A stretch of 64,000 nucleotides of DNA from Symsagittifera roscoffensis. Its lineage: Eukaryota > Xenacoelomorpha > Acoela > Convolutidae. The notes under the pieces were generated by a model. It saw only the letters and a list, made by a program, of their open reading frames with translations. It was not told the DNA's origin and did no database searches. A program made the translations under genes and the position numbers. The DNA is taken from assembly GCF_963678635.1 (NCBI RefSeq), contig NC_087066.1, positions 45,805,225 to 45,869,224 of the forward strand, read 5' to 3'. Each line of letters begins with the position of its first letter. The stretch's first letter is position 1. Positions 14,101 to 26,100 of this stretch are shown piece after piece.

Positions 14101-17100
14101 AGATCCGCCCCTGAACAGCTGAACAGAAATCAAAAATTTTATAAACTCAATCTTTCTTTCAAAAAACGAGTCATGGCATCATATGCTTGATCGTTTTTTC
14201 TTTGAAATTTTTTATCTTAAATGGAATCATGCTTATTGCTCTCACTCCGAGTCCTGCAACCGCCAAATACTCGATCACGTAGCTTTATATTGAAAAGATC
14301 AGACAAGAAGCCTGAGATATGACGGGGTATCCAAAGCTATGAAAATCTTTGAAGCCTGAGATATGACGGGGTACCCAAAGCTATGAAAATCTTTGAACAA
14401 AAAGATGCCCCAGTTCTTTCAACGGCAGACAAAAGCATGAGGCATATGCTATCGGGGCTGAAATCTTTGATGACAAAAAAGCAAAGGTGAAAATTGCAAC
14501 ATTATTGTCAAAATTTCTGCAAACTGCACAGCTGAATATTTCACCGTCCAAATGGGCCAGCCCAAACATAATAGCCTCACGATGCTACCCATGCCAGCAA
14601 AATGATCAGAAACACATGCCAGAAGCAAAAAAGAAATTTAAAAGCAAATGTGCTGAATCGGCTGAAAGGTTAACATCCTAAATGGCATAATTCCCAAATG
14701 GACTAAAAATGAAACTTTTCCCAAATGGCATAATTTTCAAGTTTTCATTGTAATTCAAACGTTTTCTATCAACTTCGAATTCTAACATTTTGTCAGGAAT
14801 AAAAACATGTGACCAATATTTGGAATTAACTGCTTCCAAACAAATGTTAAGCGACACTTAAGCTTTTTGCTTTTGATTATGAAAAATTCTACAATTTTTT
14901 CAAGATAAAATGTCAATCAGCATTTGAATTGACAACTTGACCAATTTTTGTACATTGTTCACGAAAAAGTTTATTTCAAATAAACTTTTTCGTGAACAAT
15001 GTACAAAAATCATCTTCAAAGAAACTCGCCCTGTGATTGAAAATTTACCGTTCTTTCAGCGATTACGTCCCAAATGGCATAAACTTCATGCAACAGTTGC
15101 GTTAAAGACATCGAACTTCGATGTCTTTAACGCAACTGTTGCATGAAGTTTATGCCATTTGGGAATTATGCCATTTGAGACGTAATCGCTGAAAGAACGG
15201 TAAATTTCCAATCACAGGGCGAGTTTCTTTGAAGTTGATTTCAGAACAGATCTCCGATACAGCGTTCAAGAAAAACCACCTTAACGTTGCTTCTCCACGT
15301 AAGATAACTTGGAAACTGCAGCAAAATCAGAGACAAAAATCGAAACCAGCCGAGCTAGACAAATCAGTAAACGTGTCCAGACAACTGGGGGAGGCGACAA
15401 CTAGGAACAGCTAACCGGTTTAAGACTTTTAACCCATCATGTTTCAAAGTTTCACCCTTGGCATTTTTTACGCTCTCTATTTTGTTCAATCAAATCTTTA
15501 TCAACGCGCTAATTTTGAATCAGAGAGGAACACGAGGGCAAAAGTGCTTTTTTTGCTGAAACCAAAGCAGAAAAAAATCCAAAAAATCTTTTTTGGCATA
15601 TGTTTTCAGCACTTGCCTGAGGTACAAAATCTAGATCCTCAGTTAAACTTCGGTATTAATGTTCTGTTTGCAACCATCGCCAACAGACAGTCCGTGCTCG
15701 TTGCTTGAGGGTGAAGCAACATTACCCAGCCCAGAAAAATAACCAAAAAAATTGCATGTAGTTCTTAAACAGGGGCACAACAGCGGTTCGCCGTGATGAG
15801 CTGTACAGCTCTTGTGTTGGTCCTTTCCCCCGTGGATGAATGGTCTAAAAAAATAACAGTCGGGAGAGCATCAATGAACTCAAGGAGTTCAAGCCAAAAC
15901 ATTGATGACAGACTTTTTCGATGATGCAATTTGAAACAAAATTACCATGTGCAGCAATTAAGTTTCAAAAATCTTCGATTTAATTATTTTTTCCAACAAA
16001 ACTTGCCAGGTCTAATAGGATCAGATCTAAAAAAATTACTTTATTCCGCTGAAAAAACTAGCCCGCTCTGGTGTTTCATGGATCATAATCAAATAAATCG
16101 GTTATGAATAATTGCAGTATGTATCTCTAAATACGAAAACAATACTTTATTATTGAATGAAAAAAATTATAGTTTAACTACATTTCGAAGTAAAAGAATC
16201 CGTTCTTAATCGATTATAATCGATCATTTTCAAATTTTTATTTTTAAATTTATAATCGACCATTTTTCATCTGTTTCAGTTGCTTTTTTGGTCGTTCAAG
16301 ACCATTTAAATAAAGGCATACAGGGGATAGGGGCAATAAATTTCGAGAGGGGGACGGAGTGGTAGATGTGGAACGTAGTGGAAAGTTAAAATGAGAGATT
16401 ATTAAATGAGAAAAATGAAAGTTGGAGATTATCGTGTTCTTTAGTGTTCGAGTTTTGCAGAAGGCTGGAAAAAACAGAGTAAATATTTGACATCTACAAA
16501 AAAAAATCAATTTCAATTAGTTTTGAGTCTTAAAAAAATATGTATACCAAAAAACAAAGTAGCAATTTGTCGCATACGACAATTCGTAGCAATTAAAAAT
16601 GCGACAATTTGTCGCAGAGCATTTTTCCTTAATAATTGCGTATTCAATTTAGGATGAAGTGATTTAACAAAGCGCAGCAACCAAACGGCCATGCCTTAAC
16701 GGGTGTGGCGCTCGAAAAGGGATGTTTCACGGAGCTACTAAAACAAAGAAGTGGCTACAAAAGCAAAAAATTATTTTTAGTACATTCTTTAGACATGTGA
16801 CTAAAGTACATAATATTTTCACATATAGGGTTTTTCTAGCTAACTTATCAGAACTTCGGTTATGAATTTGGTCCAACCAAGAAACAAAATTAATGAGTTT
16901 TTGAAAATTTTTAACGCCAACTCCTTAAAACACCTCGAGCCTCACTTAAAATTAAGTATCAGCGTTTCTTGTTGAAACCATTGCCAACAAAGAGTCGAAA
17001 AAACATTAATGAGTTCAAGAAGTTCAACCCAAAATCATGATTTTATATTTTTTTTTCAGTTTTTGTGATGTAAAACAAAAAAAAACCAATAACAGCATCT

Positions 17101-20100
17101 TGAATTTCAAGAATTTTAAGTAATTATTTTTTCCAAACAAACTAGCGCAAACTAATTTGATGAGATCAATATCTAATTTTTTTAATTCAATGAGAAAACT
17201 ATTCCACAATGGAGTTTCATGGATCATAGTCAATTATATTGGTCATGGATTTTTGTAGTATTTATCTCCAAAATGCGGAAACAAAAGATTATAACTAAAG
17301 AAAAATAAACAAAATTTAACTACATTTCAAAGCAAAAAAAAAACGTTTTCAATTTCAAATCCAATTTTGTTTGTAATGAACGCTTTTTCTGCTTTTTCAT
17401 AACCAATTAAGTAGAAGCAAACCAATCGCGTCAAGGGAGTAGAGATGGGACGTGGTAAGATGGGACGTGGTAAGATGTGGCAAATAAATATTTCACATCT
17501 ACAAAAAAAATCAATTTCTGTTGGTTTTGAGAACAAAAATTAATTAAGTATTTTGTATTTTGACAAGGTTATGTAAAAATTCGTCGCAAGCGACAGTTGG
17601 TGGCAGGCGACACTTTGTAGCATTTGAAAAGCGACAAAACGTTGCAGATCAGTTTTCCATCATTATCGTGTAATCAATGCACAGCAACCAAACAGCCATG
17701 CCTTAGCGGGCGTGGAACTCGATCTGGAATGTTTCACGGAGATACTATGAAAATAATTCTGATTAACTTGCCTTGTGACCAATTGCCGCTTTTTATATTC
17801 GCAAAGATTTTTTGCTTGCGACCAACTGCTGCCTGCGACGAATTGTCGCCGAGCCATTTAAAGCAGAAATGGATTATAATTGATCATAAGGAGTTATAAC
17901 TAAACTAGTTTTTTATGTTTCGAAAACAATCGCTTATAATATCCTTAGAGTCCATTGGATTATCTAATTTTATTTTGATAAGACATACTCTAGACTGTTT
18001 TTTACATGCAAAATGGTACCGATGAGAACCGACCTGTTTATAAACAACACTAGTTGTTTCTCCGCAGTTATTTTTTCCTTATTGACGTTTGTAGCGTCGG
18101 ATATAGTTCCTTCGCCTATGTTCAATTCCTTATCGTTGTCAGATGTTTCTTTCGTATCAGCACTGGATTTTTTGTAATCTGTCGTTTGTTCAGTCTTTTC
18201 ACTTTTTGCTTCTGCTGAGCATTGACCTTCAGAGTCATCTTTATTGTCAGATTGACATTGCGCGTTTGAAGTTGATTCTTTAGCCGCTTTCAGCTCTTCG
18301 TAGAGAGTTCTGAAACTTTCAGCCGCTTTTCCACGTGACAAAACCTGAAATTTAATGTCGTTTTAGGTAAATTTAAATAGTTTCTTTTCTCTATGAACAA
18401 GAAGAACCTTAAAAATAGTTTTCAATCCCCCTTTCCCCTCATTTTCCCCAAGACATCGCAATTTTTTTTAAATATTTAAGAATGCTATTGTGGGAATTTT
18501 TTTTTTTGCTTTATTTTTGTCATGAGAAAAAAAATGTGTTCTGGACAACTAATTTGTTAACCATGCAAAACGTCATTGAATTATTGGAATGTCCTTGAAA
18601 GATTTCCAAAACTCAATTGTAGGTATAAAATAGAAAAGAGGGCTTTTTAACTAATTTTTGGAATTTTTTCCTCACTCCAAAATGGAACCATAATTTATGG
18701 AACAGAAATTTCAAGGCCATACTTTCAAATCAGTGAGCAGTTCCTCGTCCACAGCTCTGTAGATGTTGTCCATGAATTCCTTCCGACTACTCTCCACCAC
18801 GAAACTGTGCAGCGCCTGATCCGAGCTGAGAAACCCTTAAAAACGAAGCCGACTAAACCATTGTTCTGATGTTAAGCAGGGGCACAACAGTGGTTCACCG
18901 TAATGAGCTGTACAGCTCGTATGTTGTCCTTTTCCCTCGGGGATAAATGGTCTTAATTTAGAACAATTTACATCTTTTAAAAAAGGTGGGAGCGGTGGTG
19001 AAGTGGTTACGTCTCCACCTCATAATCGAGAGGGCGAATGTTTGAGGCCCACCATGATCCGTCCTCGTTGCTTGAGGGTTCCTTTCCCTCGGATTAACGA
19101 TTTTACATGGTCTCAATGTTGGCCTAGCTCTACAACGAAAACTTCCGAAAAATGTATGAACAATTTGAAATCTACGAAATCATTTTTATAGAAAAAATTG
19201 AGTGATAATAAATTTGCAAAAATATTCAAATCTGATTTGAAATCTTTTGTATTGAGGCAGCAATTTTGATATTTGAAAAGATCACACTGGGACCCCTCCA
19301 ACTCTGACCGAAGCGGAACTTGCAACCAAGACGTTTGTGTTATAGTCCGCGCATCTTAGCCAATTGCCCACGGCCTGCTCTAATATTAAATACCAACTTG
19401 TTTTTTGATTTTTAAACATCTCAATTTTTGATTTTTCGTGAAAAAAAGATAGCCTTAAAGTTTTTTGATAACAATAGCCCAATTTGAAAAAATCTGGATC
19501 GATAGGTAAAATTTCTATGTTGCTGAAAGCTAATAAATAATTTCCACCTTCGAAAGTCGACGTCAACCGCGTTTTTTGTAACATTTTTAATTTCATTGTT
19601 CGATAGTGGAGTTGGCTTTCTTTTAACAAAGGAAAAGAATTGAACTTGAAAAGAAAGTAAGAAATCAAAAGACTTGACAAATTGCGACCTAAGCAAAACT
19701 CTGAACTAAGTTCATCGACTCATAAACAATCTATGATTAGACGGAAACTGGTCTACGACCAGACTCATAAAATTGTTAGCAAAAACCAAACATTCTCCAA
19801 AAGTATTCTTAAGTTATGAAAAAACTTGAATAACTCGAAGTCGTTTCGCAAAAGTATGAGAAAATTAGATATGGTGAGATACTTCAATTTCAAATAATTA
19901 AATTAGCGTTTATTTTATTCAATTAAAACTGGCACCTCTGTTTAAATAACTTTTTTCCCTTTTCCAATTTTTTATTTAAACTTAAGTTTTTAAAGCAAAA
20001 TTTGAGCTCTTTTCCACTTTCCCGCTTATTTGAGTTTCACTTTTGAAAAACTAATTTAACCTTGTTATAATGCAATGAAGTAAATTGCATGGTGAACAAA

Positions 20101-23100
20101 CTAACTATTGTGAACATAATTGATCCTCCTAACTTGCTTCGCAACATCACGCTTTTAGCCATAATAAGACGTTAGACAATTGAAAAATTTTATATAAAAC
20201 TTGAAATGTGGGGGGTGGGGGGAGAGTGGGAAACAGTCAAAATTATGAAGCAAAGTTTGGAAAACAAAGTTGTTCAAAATAAACAGTTTGCTCAAATTAT
20301 AAAAATATCTTTGCGTTATGTCTATGTTAAAATGGTTTCTCAAAACTGAAATTCACAAGCCTGGAGAAAGGATTTGAAAAAAAATTGATCAAAAACTACA
20401 GATTACAAAATCTTGCAATGTGAGAAAGTAAAGAAACGTTTACAAAACAATTAGTATAAAAATTAGGTTTCTCTGGTGAAAGCAAAAATATCAAATACAA
20501 ATTGTCATACTATCTGCAACCTATATTGCAAAATTTATTACTTAAATATTAAAAATATCAATCAACTCCAGAACTTTGAAATCAGATTTACAGTTTTACA
20601 AGCGGCTCTTTTCCAGTCCCCCCTTTTGATTTATTCTAAAATTAAATAAATGAAAGTCTATTTCAAACGATTTTCATGTTATATATGGTTAAAACGTGTC
20701 AGCGTTTTAACCATTAAACTGCTTTAAAACGTGTCAACGTCAACAGGAGAACAAGTTTTTACGTTTTTTTCATGCAAAATGCCGTGTGAACAGTTTTGGA
20801 ACAGCTTTATTTTGTAATATTACGAAGAGGAGGGGAGTGGGAATCTGGAAAAAAAGCCTTACAAACAAATTTAAAATAAAACAAAAAGCCAGAAATGTAA
20901 TTTTATGAGCAAAATGAACTTGTTTTCTGAAACCAGACTTAAACTTAAACAAAAATCAGAAAAACTCTTAAGCAAATGCAAAAATGTTTGAGAAATTGCA
21001 CGAAAAAACTCAAACCCGATTTTACCAATGTAAAAAAATTAGACACTAGGCTTTTTTCCACTTCCACCTCCCCCCACATTTCAATTTTTATTTTTTATAG
21101 TTGTATTACGTGAGATTAAGGCTAAACGCGTGATGTTACGATCTAAGATAAAGATGTTCACAGCAAAAATATCAAATACAAATTTTCATACTATGTGTAA
21201 CCTACTTTGCAAAATTTATCACATAAAAAATTAAAACTATCAATCAACTCCAGAACTTTGAAATCAGAATTACAGTTTTACAAGCGGCTCTTTTCCAGTC
21301 CCCCCTTTTGATTTATTCTAAAATTAAATAAATGAAAGTCTATTTCAAACGATTTTCATGTTATAAATGGTTAAAACGTGTCAACGTTTTAACCATTAAA
21401 CTGCTTTAAAACGTGTCAATGTCAACAGGAGAACAAACTTTTACATTTTTTTCATGCAAAATGCCATGTGAACAGTTTTGGAACAGCTTTATTTTGTAAT
21501 TTTACAAAGAGGAGGGGGAGTGGGAATCTGGCAAAAAAAGCCTTACAAACAAATTTAAAATAAAACAAAAAGCCAGAAATGTAATTTTATGACCAAATTG
21601 AACTTGTTTTCTGAAACCAGACTTAAACTTCAACAAAAATTAGAAAAATTCTCAAACAATTGCAAAAAAGTTTGAGAAAGTGCACGAAAAAACTCACACC
21701 CGACTTTACCAATGTAAAAAAGTTAGACACTAGGCTTTTTCCACTTCCACCTCCCCCCACATTTCAATTTTCATTTTTTATAGTTGTATTACGTGAGAAT
21801 AAGGCTAAACGCGTGATGTTACGATCTAAGATAAATCTGTTCACAGCAAAAATATCAAATACAAATTGTCATACTATGTGCAACCTACATTGCAAAACTT
21901 ATCACTTAAATATTAAAACTATCAATCAACTCCAGAACTATGAAATCAGAATTACAGTTTTACAAGCGGCTCTTTTCCAGTCCCCCCTTTTGATTTATTC
22001 TAAAATAAATAAATGAAAGTCTATTTCAAACAATTTTCATGTTATAAATGGTTAAAACGTGTCAACGTTTTAACCATTAAACTGCTTTAAAACGTGTCAA
22101 TGTCAATAGGAGAACAAACTTTTACATTTTTTTCATGCAAAATGCCATGTGAACAGTTTTGGAACAGCTTTATTTTGTAATTTTACAAAGAGGAGGGGGA
22201 GTGGGAATCTGGCAAAAAAAACCTTACAAACAAATTTAAAATAAAACAAAAAGCCAGAAATGTAATTTTATGACCAAATTGAACTTGTTTTCTGAAACCA
22301 GACTTAAACTTCAACAAAAATCAGAAAAATTCTCAAGCAATTGCAAAAAAATTTGAGAAATTGCACGAAAAAACTCACACCCGATTTTACCAATGTAAAA
22401 AAGTTAGACACTAGGCTTTTTTCCACTTCCACCTCCCCCCACATTTCAATTTTCATTTTTTATAGCTGTATTACGTGAGATTAAGGCTAAACGCGTGATG
22501 TTACGATCTAAGATAAATCTGTTCACAACAAAAATATCAAATACAAATTGTCATACTATGTGCAACCTACATTGCAAAATTTATCACTTAAATATTAAAA
22601 CTATCAATCAACTCCAGAACTTTGAAATCAGATTTACAGTTTTACAAGCGGCTCTTTTCCAGTCCCCCCTTTTGATTTACTCTAAAATTAAGTAAATGAA
22701 AGTCTATTTCAAACGATTTTCAATTTATAAATGGTTAAAACGTGTGAACTTTTTAACCATTAAACTGCTTAAAACGTGTCAACGTCAACAGGAGAACAAG
22801 TTTTACATTTTTTTAATGCAAAATGCCGTGTGAACAGTTTTGAAACAGCTTTATTTTGTAATTTTATGAAGAGGAGGGGGGTGGGAATCCGGAAAAAAGC
22901 CTTACAAACAAATTTAAAATAAAACAAAAAGCCAGAAATGTAATTTTATGAGCAAATTGAACTTGTTTTCTGAAACCAGACTTAAACTTCAACAAAAATC
23001 AGAAAACTCTCAAGCAAATGTGAAAAAATTTGAGAAAATGCACGAAAAAATTCACACTCGATTTTACCAATGTAAAAAAAAATAGACACTAGTCTTTTTT

Positions 23101-26100
23101 CCACTTCCACCTCCCCCCACATTTCAATTTTTATTTTTTATAGTTGTATTACGTGAGATTAAGGCTAAACGCGTGATGTTACGATCTAAGATAAATCTGT
23201 TCACAACAAAAATATCAAATACAAATTGTCATACTATGTGCAACCTACATTGCAAAATTTATCACTTAAATATTAAAACTATCAACCAATTCCAGAACTT
23301 TGAAATCAGATTTACAGTTTTACAAGCGGCTCTTTTCCAGTCCCCCCTTTCGATTTATTCTAAAATTAAATAAATGAAAGTCTAATTCAAACGGTTTTCA
23401 TGTTATAAATGGTTAAAACGTGTAAAATTTTTAACCATTAAACTGCTTAAAACGTGTCAACGTCAACAGGAGAACAAGTTTTACATTTTTTTAATGCAAA
23501 ATGCCGTGTGAACAGTTTTGAAACAGCTTTATTTTGTAATTTTACGAAGAGGAGGGGGGTGGGAATCTGGAAAAAAAGCCTTACAAACAAATTTAAAATA
23601 AAACAAAAAGCCAGAAATGTAATTTTATGAGCAAATTGAACTTGTTTTCTGAAACCAGACTTAAACTTCAACAAAAATCAGAAAACTCTCAAGCAAATGT
23701 GAAAAAATTTGAGAAAATGCACGAAAAAATTCACACTCGATTTTACCAATGTAAAAAAATAGACACTAGTCTTTTTTCCACTTCCACCTCCCCCCACATT
23801 TCAATTTTTATTTTTTATAGTTGTATTACGTGAGATTAAGGCTAAACGCGTGATGTTACGATCTAAGATAAATCTGTTCACAACAAAAATATCAAATACA
23901 AATTGTCATACTATGTGCAACCTACATTGCAAAATTTATCACTTAAATATTAAAACTATCAACCAATTCCAGAACTTTGAAATCAGATTTACAGTTTTAC
24001 AAGCGGCTCTTTTCCAGTCCCCCCTTTCGATTTATTCTAAAATTAAATAAATGAAAGTCTAATTCAAACGGTTTTCATGTTATAAATGGTTAAAACGTGT
24101 AAAATTTTTAACCATTAAACTGCTTAAAACGTGTCAACGTCAACAGGAGAACAAGTTTTACATATTTTTAATGCAAAATGCCGTGTGAACAGTTTTGAAA
24201 CAGCTTTATTTTGTAATTTTACGAAGAGGAGGGGGGTGGGAATCTGGAAAAAAAGCCTTACAAACAAATTTAAAATAAAACAAAAAGCCAGAAATGTAAT
24301 TTTATGAGCAAATTGAACTTGTTTTCTGAAACCAGACTTAAACTTCAACAAAGATCAGAAAACTCTCAAGCAAATGTGAAAAAATTTGAGAAAATGCACG
24401 AAAAAATTCACACTCGATTTTACCAATGTAAAAAAAATAGACACTAGTCTTTTTTCCACTTCCACCTCCCCCCACATTTCAATTTTTATTTTTTATAGTT
24501 GTATTACGTGAGATTAAGGCTAAACGCGTGATGTTACGATCTAAGATAAATCTGTTCACAACAAAAATATCAAATACAAATTGTCATACTATGTGCAACC
24601 TACATTGCAAAATTTATCACTTAAATATTAAAATTATCAACCAACTCCAGAACTTTGAAATCAGATTTACAGTTTTACAAGCGGCTCTTTTCCAGTCCCC
24701 CCTTTTGATTTATTCTAAAATTAAATAAATGAAAGTCTAATTCAAACGGTTTTCATGTTATAAATGGTTAAAACGTGTCAACGTTTTAACCATTAATCTG
24801 CTTTAAAACGTGTCAATGTCAACAGGAGAACAAGTTTTTACATTTTTTCCATGCAAAATTCCGTGTGAACAGTTTTGGAACAGCTTTATTTTGTAATTTT
24901 ACGAAGAGGAGGGGGAGTGGGAATCTGGAGAAAAAGGCTTACAAACCAATTTAAAATAAAACCAAAACCCAGAAATGTAATTTTATGAGCAAATTGAACT
25001 TGTTTTCTGAAACCAGACTTAAACTTCAACAAAAATCAGAAAAACTCTCAAGCAAATGCGAAAAAGTTTGAGAAAGTGACGAAAAAACTCACACCCGATT
25101 TAAACAATGTAAAAAAGTTAGACACTAGACTTTTTTCCACTTCCACCTCCCCCCACATTTCAATTTTTATTTTTTATAGTTGTATTACGTGAGATTAAGG
25201 CTAAACGCGTGATGTTACGATATAAGATAAATCTGTTCACAATACTTAGTTTGTTCACAATAATTAAAAAATCGGCATGCAAAATTTCATTACATTATTA
25301 CAACATTTAAAATAGTTTATCAAAATAGAAATTCAAAAACGGGGGACGAAAAAATTGCCAAAAACTATTTTCTAAAGTTGTATTTTTTAATGATTAATCT
25401 TGTGGAGGATTAGATGCAGTTGAAAATTATTAAAAGAATTTTCTCTTTTGAAATATTGAACTCGGAAAATTAAGAAAATTCTTCCTATCACCCAGAACCA
25501 ATTTATCTTGTAGGAAAATCTTACAAAAATCTTACAAATTTTTGAATTCAGGGCAACAAACAACAGTTCGAAATGTTATAAAAATTTTTTTTTAAAGAAT
25601 ATATAAAATGAAGCGCGGTCTGTTTTCAGACAACCGCATATTCATTTTCGTCGTAATACATAAAAACATTTGGTAATAATACATAAAAGAGATTTGGTGT
25701 ACAAATTATCCCCCACACGCCACATTAAGTACAATGTGATAGATTTTGCTCCAAGTAACAATTCAATTATGGCAAATATGTTATTTCAACCAATTTTGAA
25801 CATTTTAAAAACGGATTAGACCTCCGCTTACGCGTTAATAACGCGAAATTTATCGCGCGTTAATTGTCACAATTTGGCCAAAATGGCAATCTTTAAGCCC
25901 CCATATTTCTACGAATAATCATCACAGGTAAAATATCCTTTTAAGTTTAAGCTCCGGACAATTTTTTTCTAATGATATCTAATGGCCAATTAAAAAGTCA
26001 AAATTTTTCCGATGAAAAAAAACCACTACGGGTACAAACGTTTTGTCACTTTCGTTACAAAAGTCGGAACAATAAATGCCTACAGAAGCTTGATTGTCAA

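Noticed and set aside
14381-14681. Overlapping plus and minus frames (MKIATLLSKFLQ..., MFGLAHLDGEIF...)
   Set aside because: Neither continues across neighbouring stops nor matches a family I know. The region contains duplications and looks decayed.
18984-19060. Functional tRNA gene
   Set aside because: A and B boxes are recognisable, but the acceptor stem and anticodon stem do not pair and a SINE tail follows.
21660-24728. Repeated 66-118 codon frames (MLRSKINLF...) in the satellite
   Set aside because: They recur only because the monomer recurs. Composition is AT-driven, there are no domains, and frames break between copies.
20450-25250. CRISPR-like array
   Set aside because: Units are about 680 bp, contiguous and eukaryotic satellite-like. 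There are no short repeats with unique spacers.
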